Of a stretch of DNA of 64,000 nucleotides, positions 8,548-17,745 are shown in pieces. The stretch lies in contig JAGNIV010000002.1 of the NCBI GenBank assembly GCA_018001015.1, positions 186,001-250,000 of the forward strand. The letters are read 5' to 3'. The stretch comes from Phenylobacterium sp. (GTDB lineage: Bacteria > Pseudomonadota > Alphaproteobacteria > Caulobacterales > Caulobacteraceae). Below the pieces are notes generated by a model. It did not search any database, was not told the origin of the DNA, and saw only the letters and a program-made list of their open reading frames with translations. The translations under genes were made by a program, and so were the position numbers. Within the stretch, counting starts at the first letter, position 1. Each line of letters opens with the position of its first letter.

Positions 8548-11214
8548 TCAACCCCGACGCCACCAGCCTTTGCGAGGCGCGGCGGGAGGTGTCGAGATTT
8601 CCGCCGGATCGGCGGCGGCGGGCGCCTTGGCCTTGGAGGCGCGTGCCGGCTTGGCCGGCGGCGCCTCGACGACCGGCTCGGCCACAGCTTCCATCGCCGT
8701 TTCGGCCACCGGGGCCTCGGCGACGACCGCCTCGGCCTTCGGTTTACGGGCCCGGCTGCGCTTGGCCGGGGCCGGAGCCTCGGCTTCGACGACCGGTTCC
8801 AGGATCGGCGCGGCAGCTTCTTCGATAACAGCGACGAGATCGCGGGCTTCCTCGGCGGCGGCCGGCGCTTCGGTCGCCTCGGCCTCCTCGCTGCGGCCAC
8901 GGCCGCGGCCGCGGCGGGCTCGGGTCTTCTTGGGCTTGTCGTCCAGGGCGGGCAGTTCGACCCACATGTCGTCGCCGCCCTCGGTGGCCGGCGCGATCAT
9001 GGGGGAGTTATCCTGAGCCACTTCAGCCTCAATGGCGGCCGGCTCGGCCGGGCTGTCATTGGCCGGCGCCGGGGTGCGGAAGTCTTCCGCCGGATCGTGC
9101 CAGACGAAGGGATCGTCGCCATAGGGCACCCAGGGACGGGTCCACGAGAAGGCGTCCTGCGGACGGCCGTCATCGCGCATGCGGCGACCGCCGCGGCGGC
9201 CACGCCGACGGCGGCGACCACCCTGGCCGTCATCCTCGTACTCGCCCTTGGCGTCGGACGGCGCTCGCGGCTCGCTCGGCGCGGCAGCGGCGCCTTCGGG
9301 GCGGGGCTCGGGCCCGTCGCGACGGCCGCGGCGGCGGCGGCGGCGGCCGCGGCCCGCGCGTTCGCCATCGTCCTCAGCGCGCTCTTCGCTCTCGCCGCGG
9401 GCTTCACGGGCGGCGACCGGGTTGCGGCCGCCCTCGTATTCCTCATCCTCCTCGGCTTCGAGGATCTCTTCGTCTTCCTCTTCCTCGTCCTCGACGGCGT
9501 TGTCATCGAAGTCGTCATCGTCGGGCACATAGGCCTGCAGCGGGGTGTGATGCACCGCGACATGCTCGGGACGCGCCTCGCTCGCCGTACGCTCGATCTC
9601 GTGATCGACGTGGAACATGGCGTCGTCGATGACGATGGTGACGAACAGCCCCAGGCCCTCGTTGATGCGCGCCAAGTGGTTGCGCTTCTCATTGAGGATA
9701 TAGAGGCCGACGGCGCGCGGAACCTTCAGGGTGGCCTCGCCGCCGCCCTTCAGGGCCTCGCCCTCGACCGTGCGCAGGGCCGACAGGGCGCTGGACTCGA
9801 CCGAGCGGACCCGGCCGGTGCCGGCGCAGTGCTCGCAGACGTGGGTGGTGCCTTCCAGCACGCCGGAGCGGCGGCGCTGGCGGCTGATCTCCATCAGGCC
9901 GAACCCGCTGATCTTGCCCATCTGGACCCGCGCACGGTCGTCCTTAAGGGCGTCCTTCAGCTTCTTCTCGACGGCCCGGTTGTTCTTCGACTCGTCCATG
10001 TCGATGAAGTCGATGACGATCAGGCCGGCCAGGTCGCGCAGACGCAGTTGGCGGGCGGTCTCTTCGGCCGCCTCCATGTTGGTCTTCAGCGCGGTCGCCT
10101 CGATGTTCCGCTCGCGGGTGGCGCGGCCGGAGTTCACGTCGACGGCCACCAGGGCCTCGGTCTGGTTGATCACTAGATAGCCGCCGGAACGCAGAGGCAC
10201 GGTGGGGGTGTAGATCTGGGCGAGGTGGTCCTCGACCTTGTGCTTCACGAATAGCGGGGTGGCCTCGCGGTAGGCCTGAACCTTCTTGGCCTGTGACGGC
10301 ATCAGCATCCGCATGAAGTCGCGGGCTTCCTTGAAGCCGGCTTCGCCCTCGACCCAGACTTCGTCGATGTCCTTGTCATAGAGGTCGCGGATGGTGCGCT
10401 TCACCAGGTCCTCTTCCTCATAGATGAGGGCCGGGGCCACGGAGTGCAGGGTGGTGTCGCGGATGTTCTCCCACAGGCGCAGGAGATACTCGTAGTCGCG
10501 CTTGATCTCGGCCTTGGTGCGCTTGGCGCCGGCCGTGCGGACGATCAGGCCCATGCCCTGCGGCACGTCCAGGCTCTGGACGACGCCCTTCAGGCGCTTG
10601 CGGTCGGTGACGGTGGTGATCTTGCGCGAAATGCCGCCGCCTCGCGCGGTGTTCGGCATCAAGACGCCATAGCGGCCGGCCAGGGAGAGATAGGTTGTCA
10701 GGGCCGCGCCCTTGTTGCCGCGCTCTTCCTTGACGACCTGGACCAGCATGATCTGCCGGCGGCGGATCACTTCCTGGATCTTGTAGCGACGCATCAGCCG
10801 CCGGCGGCGGCGAGCGACTTCTTCGTCCATGACGTCATCTTCGTCCGCATCGGACGCGTCGTCATCGTCATCGTCGTTCTCGGACGACGGATTCGAACGC
10901 CCGCGCGGTTCGGGATGATCGTCCTCGTCATCAGCTTCTTCGCGCATCAGCGCTTCACGGTCAGCCACCGGGATTTGGTAATAGTCCGGGTGGATTTCGT
11001 TGAAAGCCAGGAAGCCGTGACGATTGCCGCCGTATTCGATGAAGGCGGCCTGAAGAGACGGTTCGACCCGCGTCACCTTGGCGAGGTAGATATTCCCTCG
11101 GAGCTGTTTGCGGTTCTGGCTTTCGAAATCGAATTCTTCAACCCGGGTTCCGTCGATCACCACCACACGCGTCTCTTCTGCGTGAGCGGCGTCGATAAGC
11201 ATTTTCTTGGACAT
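8548..11214 (-). CDS. rne: ribonuclease E
   Basis: Essential endoribonuclease and RNA degradosome scaffold, 888 aa. The N-terminal S1 domain (from about residue 36) is split by a very acidic insert (about 91-135, including six consecutive Asp) followed by an arginine run, an alphaproteobacterial trait. The DNase-I-like catalytic core has VDVNSGR and VIDFIDM with the metal-binding aspartates, and the Zn-link CEHC is near residue 458. The C-terminal 300 residues are disordered, alternating acidic, Arg-rich (RRRRRRGRR) and Ala/Pro/Glu-rich tracts, as expected for the partner-binding scaffold. An RhlB-like helicase, a likely partner, is encoded at 37.4 kb. Confidence 0.96.
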   Translation of the reverse strand: MSKKMLIDAAHAEETRVVVIDGTRVEEFDFESQNRKQLRGNIYLAKVTRVEPSLQAAFIEYGGNRHGFLAFNEIHPDYYQIPVADREALMREEADDEDDHPEPRGRSNPSSENDDDDDDASDADEDDVMDEEVARRRRRLMRRYKIQEVIRRRQIMLVQVVKEERGNKGAALTTYLSLAGRYGVLMPNTARGGGISRKITTVTDRKRLKGVVQSLDVPQGMGLIVRTAGAKRTKAEIKRDYEYLLRLWENIRDTTLHSVAPALIYEEEDLVKRTIRDLYDKDIDEVWVEGEAGFKEARDFMRMLMPSQAKKVQAYREATPLFVKHKVEDHLAQIYTPTVPLRSGGYLVINQTEALVAVDVNSGRATRERNIEATALKTNMEAAEETARQLRLRDLAGLIVIDFIDMDESKNNRAVEKKLKDALKDDRARVQMGKISGFGLMEISRQRRRSGVLEGTTHVCEHCAGTGRVRSVESSALSALRTVEGEALKGGGEATLKVPRAVGLYILNEKRNHLARINEGLGLFVTIVIDDAMFHVDHEIERTASEARPEHVAVHHTPLQAYVPDDDDFDDNAVEDEEEEDEEILEAEEDEEYEGGRNPVAAREARGESEERAEDDGERAGRGRRRRRRGRRDGPEPRPEGAAAAPSEPRAPSDAKGEYEDDGQGGRRRRRGRRGGRRMRDDGRPQDAFSWTRPWVPYGDDPFVWHDPAEDFRTPAPANDSPAEPAAIEAEVAQDNSPMIAPATEGGDDMWVELPALDDKPKKTRARRGRGRGRSEEAEATEAPAAAEEARDLVAVIEEAAAPILEPVVEAEAPAPAKRSRARKPKAEAVVAEAPVAETAMEAVAEPVVEAPPAKPARASKAKAPAAADPAEISTPPAAPRKGWWRRG

Positions 11215-11604
11215 ATAGGCGATCTCCGAGGCGCGCCTGGAGCTCTAGGCTCGGGCGCTGCCGGTTTGTCATGAGGGCGCGCGCGCCTGCGCCGGCCGCG
11301 TCAGGGACGCGGGCGGTGGAAGGCCGGAAAGGGGCTCGAGCGGCGCTGCCCATAGTTGTTTCCCAGGCGCACTCTTAGCGAGCGCGGATCGGATTGATGC
11401 GTCATGGCCGAGAATTCGGCCGAAGCCGACGCAGGCTTTGCGCGGAACATGGCCCTGACAGGCAGGGCGTCCTCCGGCGCAGGGGGACATTGCAACAGGA
11501 AGCAAAAAAAGGAAAGGCAATCGGCTGCGCGCCCATTCAGCCTGGGCGGGTTAACCGTTTCTCCATGCTGTTAAGGGGTATATGGGGCTCAAATCAAAAA
11601 ACGT
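11215..11604. other. 390-bp divergent intergenic region between rne and the amidase
   Basis: No convincing gene. It must hold the rne promoter with a long 5' leader and the amidase promoter. Visible items: a small perfect hairpin at 11406-11421 (ggccga / tcggcc), an A-rich tract near 11500-11517, and TTAACCGT at 11551-11558 with a mirrored GTTAA at 11570-11574 just upstream of the amidase. TTAACCGT differs by one base from the CtrA half-site TTAACCAT that I recall from Caulobacter; no proof of binding. Confidence 0.5.
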
Positions 11605-12813
11605 GTGGTGTGGGGCGTTGTGCTCGCAAAAGTAGGCTTCGCCTTCGATAGGTTCGGGAAGCGCACCCTCGCGGCGTTCGCCGCTGGTGTCTGCTGCCTG
11701 GCGCTTGCGGCGGTGGGGCAGGCGAAAGCCTCGGGCGGCGGTGTGCTGAAGGTCCGCCTGGGCGGCGACCAGACCGAAACCCGCATCGTCATCGATCTCG
11801 ACCGTTCGGCCACCGGAAAGGTCGTCTCCGATGGTTCGAGCGACCGCCGCATCGTCATGAACCTGCCCGGTGTCAGCGCCGATCGGTCTCTTCAGGGCGG
11901 TGGTCAGGGGCTGGTGAAGACCTGGCTTCTGGATGGCGGCCCCCTGGGCGCGCGACTGCGAATCGACCTTGCCAGCGACGCGGTGATTAAACGTCGCTTC
12001 CTGCTGCCGCCGGCCGACGGCGCCGCCAACTACCGATATGTGATCGACATCGCCGCCAACGCGCCCCGCGCTTCCGGTGAACGCATCACCCTGATCTCCA
12101 ACGCTGCTCCGGCTATCCGGCCGGCTCCGCTGAATCTGAAAAAGACCGTGGTCATCGACGCCGGTCACGGCGGCAAGGACCCGGGCGCCATCGGCTCAAA
12201 CGGCTTCGAGAAGGAAGTAACGCTGGCCGCGGCCCTGGCTCTGAAGGCCCGACTGGAGCGGACCGGCCGCTATCGCGTGGTGATGACGCGGTCCTCCGAC
12301 GTCTATGTGCCGCTGGAAAACCGGGTGCCGATCGCGCGCAAGTCGGGCGCCGACCTGTTCATCTCGCTACACGCCGACTCCGGTCCCAACACCAGCACCC
12401 GCGGCGCCAGCGTCTATACCCTTGCCGCCCGCGCCGTGGCTCGCTCGCAGAAGCTGGTCTCCAAGGACGATTGGTTCATGAAGGTGAACCAGGCCGATCG
12501 GGGCGTCTCAGGAATCCTGTTCGACCTCACCCAGCGCTCCACCAAGAATCGGTCGGCCACCTTCGCCGAATTGGTGCTGGATCGGATTTCCGACGGCGAC
12601 ATGCGCCTGCTGCGACGCAGTCACCGGGAGGCCGGGCTGGCGGTCCTTCTGGCCCCCGACGTGCCCGCGGTGCTTCTGGAAATGGGCTTCGTAAACAATC
12701 CGGAAGACGAGGCTTTCCTGCGCGATCCGGCGGGCCGGGCCAAGCTGATGAACGCCGTCGGCGACTCGATCGACGCCTACTTCGCGCAAGAGACCCGGCT
12801 GGCGGCGCGCTAA
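11605..12813 (+). CDS. amiC: N-acetylmuramoyl-L-alanine amidase (AmiC-like)
   Basis: Periplasmic zinc amidase that cleaves septal peptidoglycan between MurNAc and L-Ala during cell separation. 402 aa: signal peptide (about 18-43), AMIN domain (about 45-150), Amidase_3 domain (about 180-395). Zinc ligands are His188 (VIDAGHGG), Glu203 (GFEKEV) and the His in SLHADS; the catalytic Glu is in VLLEMGFVNNP. The start is uncertain: GTG at 11605 opens the frame, with further GTG codons at 11608 and 11620. PBP1A follows 53 bases downstream on the same strand, a conserved pairing of hydrolase and synthase. Confidence 0.93.
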   Translation: MVWGVVLAKVGFAFDRFGKRTLAAFAAGVCCLALAAVGQAKASGGGVLKVRLGGDQTETRIVIDLDRSATGKVVSDGSSDRRIVMNLPGVSADRSLQGGGQGLVKTWLLDGGPLGARLRIDLASDAVIKRRFLLPPADGAANYRYVIDIAANAPRASGERITLISNAAPAIRPAPLNLKKTVVIDAGHGGKDPGAIGSNGFEKEVTLAAALALKARLERTGRYRVVMTRSSDVYVPLENRVPIARKSGADLFISLHADSGPNTSTRGASVYTLAARAVARSQKLVSKDDWFMKVNQADRGVSGILFDLTQRSTKNRSATFAELVLDRISDGDMRLLRRSHREAGLAVLLAPDVPAVLLEMGFVNNPEDEAFLRDPAGRAKLMNAVGDSIDAYFAQETRLAAR

Positions 12814-12866
12814 CTCCGCGCGCGCCACAAAACCGGCTTTCCCTTTTCCGAAACCCGCTCTAGACG

Positions 12867-15290
12867 ATGACCATGCGGGAGGAGGGCGCCCGCGGAGGTC
12901 TGTCAGTCTTGAACCCCCCGGAAAGATGGGTCGCGATCGCCGGCGTCGCCGTGTTGAGCGCAATCGCGTTGGCAGGGTTCGCCATCGCCATCTACGCGGC
13001 TTGGCTGTTCCATGACATGCCCGATGCGGGGGACCTGGTGGACTACCGCCCGCCCACCGCCACCCGCGCCTATGCTTGGGACGGCACGCTGATCGGCGAG
13101 TTTTCCCGCGAACGCCGCATCTTTGTCCCCTACGACAATATGCCGCCGCAACTGGCCCAGGCGTTCCTGGCGGCGGAAGACCGCAACTTCTTCCAGCACT
13201 CGGGCGTGGACGCCATGGGGCTGACCCGGGCCATGATGCGCAACGTGCTGAACGCCGCCCGCGGCAAGCGCCTGGAAGGTGGCTCCACCATCACCCAGCA
13301 GGTGGCCAAGAATGTCCTGCTGACCAGCGACGCCACCGTGGGGCGCAAGCTGAAGGAGGCGATCCTCGCCCGGCGCCTGGAGCAGACGCTGAACAAGGAG
13401 CAGATCCTCGAACTCTATCTGAACGAGATCTGGCTGGGCTATCGATCGTATGGCGTCGGCGCCGCAGCCTACAACTATTTCGGCAAGTCGATTTCCGACC
13501 TCACCCTGGCTGAGAGCGCCTATCTGGCGGCCCTGCCCAAGGGGCCGGACAACTACCATCCGATCCGGCGTAAGGCGAACGCCATCGCCCGCCGCAACTG
13601 GATCATCGGCCAGATGGCGGACCTCGGCTGGGTCAGCCGCGTGGATGCCGAAAACGCGCTGAAGGAGGACCTTAAGGTCCAGAAGGCTCCCAGCCGCGCC
13701 AAATACCGCGATGCCGACTTCTTCGTGGAGGAGGTCCGCCGCCGCGGCCTGGCCACCCTCGGCCAAAGGCTGAATGAGGGTGGCTACTACATGCGCACCA
13801 CCCTCGACCCGGAAATGCAGACGGCGGCCCGGGTGGCACTGATGCATGGCCTGGAACAGTACGACCGCCGCCACGGCTGGCGGGGGGCCTGGGGCCACGT
13901 CACCATCGCGCCCGGTTGGGAGGCGCTGGCCAAGAAGAAGACCTTGCCGGCCGAGCGCCGCACCTGGCAGCCGGCCGTCGTGACCGAGTCCTCCAACACC
14001 AATGTACGCGTGCAGGTGGCTGACGGCGGCGCGACCGGGGCCGTGGTCGCCGAGGACGTGGCCTGGGCCCGTGCCGGCCGGGGCGTTCCGGTGGTCGGCG
14101 ATCTCATCTTCGTCGAGCCGGTCGAAGGCGGTGGCTATCGCCTGAAGCAGGTGCCGGCCGTCAACGGCGCCCTGGTGGCGATGGAGCCCAATTCAGGGCG
14201 TGTCCTGGCCATGGTGGGCGGCTATTCCTTCTCGCTCTCGAATTTCAACCGCTCCACCCAGGCGATGCGACAGCCCGGCTCGGCCTTCAAGCCGCTGGTC
14301 TACGCAGCAGCGCTGGAGAATGGCTACACGCCGGGCAGTGTGGTGATGGACAGCGCCATCACCCTGAAAGGCGCCGCCGGCGTCGACTGGACGCCTGAGA
14401 ATTACAACAAGAAGTACTACGGCGCCCTGACCCTCCGGAAAGGCCTGGAGCTGTCGCGGAACGCGATGACCGTGCGCCTGGCGCAGGGCGTCGGGATGTC
14501 GAAGATCAGCGACATGGCGATCAAGCTGGGGGTCGTGCGCGAGATGGAGCCGGTGCTGGCCATGGCGCTGGGCGCCGGCGAGACGACGCCGTTCAAGCTG
14601 ACGGCGGCTTACGCGTCCTTCGTCAACGGCGGGCGCAAGGTTGAACCTCACCTGATCGAGTTGGTTCAGGACCGCGAGGGCAAGACCATTTTCCGAGCCG
14701 ACAAGCGCGACTGCCCGCGCTGCGACTCAGGCTTCAACGGTGACGAGAGCCCTCGCATCGCCCCTGGTGGCGCGCAGCTGATGGATCCCATCACCGCCTA
14801 CCAGATCACCTCCATGCTGCAGGGCGTTGTCCAGCGCGGCACGGCGACGTCGGCTTCGGTGCTGGGACGGCCGGTGGGCGGCAAGACCGGAACCACCAAC
14901 GAGTACCGCAGCGCCTGGTTCGTCGGGTTCACGCCGCAGATCGTCGCGGGCATCTTCGTCGGCTTTGATGACAACCGCAGTCTCGGCGAGGGCGAGACCG
15001 GCACCACGGCGGCGGTGCCGATCTTCACCGAATTCATGATGGAGGCCACCAAGGGCCTGCCCAAGACCGAGTTCAAGGCGCCCAAGAACGCCAAGTTCGT
15101 CATGGTCCGGGGCATCCGCGAGGCCTTCAAGCCCGGCACCGAGCCCAAGGTCGCGATTTCGGCCGGAGCCTATCGCCCCAGTGAGGGCCCGCAGCCGTAC
15201 AACCAGGTCTGGCCCGACGGCCAGCCCACCGGCGCTCCGGCCCCGCCGGCGCCGGCGAAGAAACAGGATGACATGAGCGGGTTGTACTAG
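12867..15290 (+). CDS. mrcA: penicillin-binding protein 1A (class A, bifunctional)
   Basis: Bifunctional peptidoglycan glycosyltransferase/transpeptidase, 807 aa, anchored in the inner membrane by one segment (about residues 21-47). The GT51 domain has the catalytic Glu104 in AAEDRNFFQHSG and the GGSTITQQ motif. An OB-like insert follows, then the transpeptidase domain with the acyl-enzyme Ser472 in GSAFK, SRN and KTGTT motifs. The Pro/Ala-rich tail ends MSGLY. The start at 12867 (ATG ACC ATG) is preceded by a short spacer after the amidase. Family assignment is firm; mrcA/ponA naming is by similarity. Confidence 0.95.
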   Translation: MTMREEGARGGLSVLNPPERWVAIAGVAVLSAIALAGFAIAIYAAWLFHDMPDAGDLVDYRPPTATRAYAWDGTLIGEFSRERRIFVPYDNMPPQLAQAFLAAEDRNFFQHSGVDAMGLTRAMMRNVLNAARGKRLEGGSTITQQVAKNVLLTSDATVGRKLKEAILARRLEQTLNKEQILELYLNEIWLGYRSYGVGAAAYNYFGKSISDLTLAESAYLAALPKGPDNYHPIRRKANAIARRNWIIGQMADLGWVSRVDAENALKEDLKVQKAPSRAKYRDADFFVEEVRRRGLATLGQRLNEGGYYMRTTLDPEMQTAARVALMHGLEQYDRRHGWRGAWGHVTIAPGWEALAKKKTLPAERRTWQPAVVTESSNTNVRVQVADGGATGAVVAEDVAWARAGRGVPVVGDLIFVEPVEGGGYRLKQVPAVNGALVAMEPNSGRVLAMVGGYSFSLSNFNRSTQAMRQPGSAFKPLVYAAALENGYTPGSVVMDSAITLKGAAGVDWTPENYNKKYYGALTLRKGLELSRNAMTVRLAQGVGMSKISDMAIKLGVVREMEPVLAMALGAGETTPFKLTAAYASFVNGGRKVEPHLIELVQDREGKTIFRADKRDCPRCDSGFNGDESPRIAPGGAQLMDPITAYQITSMLQGVVQRGTATSASVLGRPVGGKTGTTNEYRSAWFVGFTPQIVAGIFVGFDDNRSLGEGETGTTAAVPIFTEFMMEATKGLPKTEFKAPKNAKFVMVRGIREAFKPGTEPKVAISAGAYRPSEGPQPYNQVWPDGQPTGAPAPPAPAKKQDDMSGLY

Positions 15291-15339
15291 GGCGGGCAAA
15301 CCGCTACTGCCCGCCGCTCACCTTTCGAAGGAATTTCCC

Positions 15340-16453
15340 ATGAGAGCGGATGTTGAGGCTGCCAAGGCCGACATCGAGCAGTCGATCGACCTGCTCAGGA
15401 GGCGTCTTTGACTGGGAACCAGCGCTGCGAAAACTGCATGAGCTGAACGCCCGGGTCGAGGATCCGAGCCTCTGGGACAATGCCGAGGCCGCCCAGGCGA
15501 TCACGCGCGAGCGCTCCAAGCTGGCGGCCAGCGTCGAGGCCGTGCAGTCCATCGAGCGTGATCTGGCCGACGCCATCGGTTATGCCGAAATGGCCGACGA
15601 AGAGGGCGACGAAGCCTCGCTTGATGAAGCGCGGGCTCAGCTTAAGGGCCTGAAGGAGCGCGCCGGTCGGGCGGAGCTGGAGGCCTTGTTGTCGGGCGAA
15701 GCCGACGGCAACGACGCCTTCATGGAAATCAACTCCGGAGCCGGCGGAACGGAGTCGAACGACTGGGCCGGCATGCTGCTGCGCATGTACACCCGCTGGG
15801 CGACGGCCCACGGCATGACCGTCGACTTCCTGGAGGAGACACCTGGCGAACAGGCCGGGATCAAGTCGGTGACCTTGCAGTTCAAGGGGCACAATGCCTA
15901 TGGCTGGCTGAAGACCGAGGCCGGGGTTCACCGTCTGGTGCGCATCTCGCCCTTCGACTCGGCCGCCAAGCGCCACACCAGCTTCGCCTCGGTCTGGGTC
16001 TATCCGGTGGTGGACGACACCATCGTCATCGACATCAATCCGTCCGACGTGCGCACCGACACCTACCGCGCCTCGGGCTCGGGCGGCCAGCACATCAACA
16101 AGACCGACTCCGCCGTGCGCCTGACCCACATCCCGACCGGGGTGGCGGTCGCCTGCCAGTCTGGCCGGTCGCAGCATCAGAATCGCGATGAGGCGTGGAA
16201 GATGCTGCGGGCCCGGCTCTACGAAATCGAGCTGCAGAAGCGTGAGGCCGAGGCGCAGGCCATGCAGGATCAGAAGACCGACATCGGTTGGGGCCACCAG
16301 ATCCGCTCCTACGTCCTGCAGCCCTACCAGATGGTCAAGGACCTTCGGACCGAGGTGGAGACCTCCGACACGCAAGGCGTGCTGGATGGGGATCTGGACA
16401 CCTTCATGGGGGCATCCCTGGCCCAGCGGGTCGGGGTCACCCGAGAGGGCTAG
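15340..16453 (+). CDS. prfB: peptide chain release factor 2, programmed +1 frameshift
   Basis: Release factor for UGA and UAA stops, 370 aa when the frameshift is applied. Translation begins at the ATG at 15340, reads 23 codons to CTT (15406-15408), meets in-frame TGA (15409-15411) and must slip +1 so that GAC (15410-15412) is read next, continuing to 16453. The slip site CTT TGA C is preceded by AGGAGG (15397-15402), the internal Shine-Dalgarno-like stimulator known from E. coli prfB. The GGQ catalytic motif is at residues 248-250 and the SPF anticodon-like motif is in RISPFDSA. The coding segments are therefore 15340-15408 and 15410-16453. Confidence 0.95.
15397..15412 (+). promoter_or_regulatory. 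prfB autoregulatory frameshift site
   Basis: AGGAGG, then CGT, then CTT TGA C. The purine-rich hexamer sits three bases before the slippery CTT, the spacing known to push ribosomes forward, and the TGA is the codon that RF2 itself decodes. Low RF2 lets ribosomes pause and shift to the long frame, so expression is self-limiting. Both frames confirm it: the short frame supplies a sensible helical N terminus and the +1 frame continues DWEPALRKL. Confidence 0.93.
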
Positions 16454-16456
16454 AGC

Positions 16457-17161
16457 GTGATCCGCTGCGAGTGGGCGCGCGAGGGAATGGAGGCGCTGCG
16501 ACCGCAGGTCGCCGTCTTCGTGATTGTCGATGTCCTGTCGTTCTCCACGGCGGTGGATATCGCCGTTGGCCGCGGGGCGCTGATCTATCCGTTCCCGCTG
16601 GGCGATCATGAGGCCGCGCGCGTGGCGGCGGCTGAGGTCGGTGCGGTGGCTGCGGCGCCCAAGCGTGCGGCGGGCGGTCAGTTCAGCCTCTCACCCGCCA
16701 GCCTGCGCGACCTGCATCCGGGCGATCGGTTGCTGCTGCCCTCGCCGAATGGGTCGCGGCTGTCCCTGGCCGGCGGAGATATCCCGGTGCTGACCGGCTG
16801 TCTGCGCAACGCCAGCGCCGTGGCGGCCAAGGCCCGCGAGCTGGCGGGGCGGGGCGATATCGGCCTGATCCCTGCCGGGGAACGTTGGCCCGGCGACACC
16901 CTGCGTCCGGCCATCGAGGACCTGATCGGCGCCGGCGCGATCATCCATGCGCTGGACGATGAGATGACCGCTGAGGCGCGACTGGCGCGTGATGCCTGGC
17001 GCAGCGCGCAGCCGGATCTGGACCCCCTGATCCGCGACTGCCTATCGGGCCGGGAACTCATCGAGCGCGGCTTCAAGATCGACGTCGACCTGGCCTTGGC
17101 CTTCGATGTCAGCCGCGCCGCCCCCCACCTCGTGGACGGCGCCTACCAAGAGGCAGGCTAG
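16457..17161 (+). CDS. ComB-like 2-phosphosulfolactate phosphatase family protein
   Basis: A 234-aa protein of the ComB family, whose founding members dephosphorylate 2-phosphosulfolactate in coenzyme M synthesis of methanogens. Bacterial members often have unproven substrates. Visible features are the conserved DVLSFSTAVD near residue 25, PSPNGS, TGCLRNASAVA and IPAGERW. GTG at 16457 lies three bases after the prfB stop, so it is probably co-transcribed with prfB. Its TAG stop is built into the left arm of an intergenic palindrome. No other coenzyme M or sulfolactate gene is in the window. Confidence 0.85.
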   Translation: MIRCEWAREGMEALRPQVAVFVIVDVLSFSTAVDIAVGRGALIYPFPLGDHEAARVAAAEVGAVAAAPKRAAGGQFSLSPASLRDLHPGDRLLLPSPNGSRLSLAGGDIPVLTGCLRNASAVAAKARELAGRGDIGLIPAGERWPGDTLRPAIEDLIGAGAIIHALDDEMTAEARLARDAWRSAQPDLDPLIRDCLSGRELIERGFKIDVDLALAFDVSRAAPHLVDGAYQEAG

Positions 17162-17275
17162 AGCATTTTCCGATAAGTGTGAAACGGTTGTCGGATCGAA
17201 AAATGCTCTAACTTTTTGAATTAGAACCCTTTTCGTCCGCTCTGATTGATTCAATCAGAGCGGAAAGGGCTCTAG
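17159..17275. repeat. double palindromic intergenic element
   Basis: Two adjacent hairpins fill the gap between two convergent genes. The first pairs TAGAGCATTTT (17159-17169) with AAAATGCTCTA (17200-17210), with a second internal pairing CCGATAA/TTGTCGG. The second is a near-perfect dyad, CCGCTCTGATTGA (17237-17249) with its complement at 17251-17263, flanked by weaker complementary AGAACCCTTTT and GAAAGGGCTCT. It may act as a bidirectional terminator. The form resembles multi-copy extragenic palindromes of alphaproteobacteria, but no second copy was seen in this window. Confidence 0.7.
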
Positions 17276-17685
17276 CCGACCGTCCCGGTTGCGGGCGAGG
17301 CGCCCTTGGGGTCATCGCCAAACCTGTTGGCGCCCGGTGTTCCGTCCAGGATCATGAAGATCAACAGCACCAGGTGTCCCAGGATCGGGATCAGGACAAG
17401 CAGCATCCACCAGGCTGTTCGGCCGCTGTCGTGCAGCCTCCGGAAGCTGACCGCCACCGACGGCACGAAGATGTAGAGACAGAAGCCCAAATAGAGCAGG
17501 GCGATGATGGCGGAGGCCGGTGTCGCGAACGCGTCCTCGCTCAGGTCGCCGCCGACAAACCAGGACAAAATCCCGGTGGCCATCTGCACCAGAGCCACGA
17601 AGAGCGCGAATAGCCAGTATTCGGAGCGCCGCGCACGGCCGTTGAAGTCGGCGTACCTGCGTAGTGGCTGCAGCATAAGGTCCAT
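17272..17685 (-). CDS. DUF805 family membrane protein
   Basis: Inner-membrane protein of 137 aa with about three or four hydrophobic segments. It has the DUF805 (YhaH/YhaI) signatures: FNGRARRSEYW near the N terminus, SFRRLHDSGRTAWW in the middle and a C-terminal GANRFGDDP tail. The family's molecular role is not established. It stands alone on the minus strand between the palindromic element and the bactofilin gene. Confidence 0.88.
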   Translation of the reverse strand: MDLMLQPLRRYADFNGRARRSEYWLFALFVALVQMATGILSWFVGGDLSEDAFATPASAIIALLYLGFCLYIFVPSVAVSFRRLHDSGRTAWWMLLVLIPILGHLVLLIFMILDGTPGANRFGDDPKGASPATGTVG

Positions 17686-17745
17686 GGAGCCCTCCCTGGC
17701 GGATGGGCAAGCTTAGCCTTTGCGCCGCCGCTTGCAACCCAGCGT

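Noticed and set aside
9097-10176. 359-codon plus-strand frame opposite rne
   Set aside because: Antisense to the Arg/Glu-rich RNase E coding region; poly-Ala composition mirrors its GC-rich codons.
15350-15411. apparent frameshift mutation or wrong start in prfB
   Set aside because: The context is the conserved programmed slip site, so the gene is intact.
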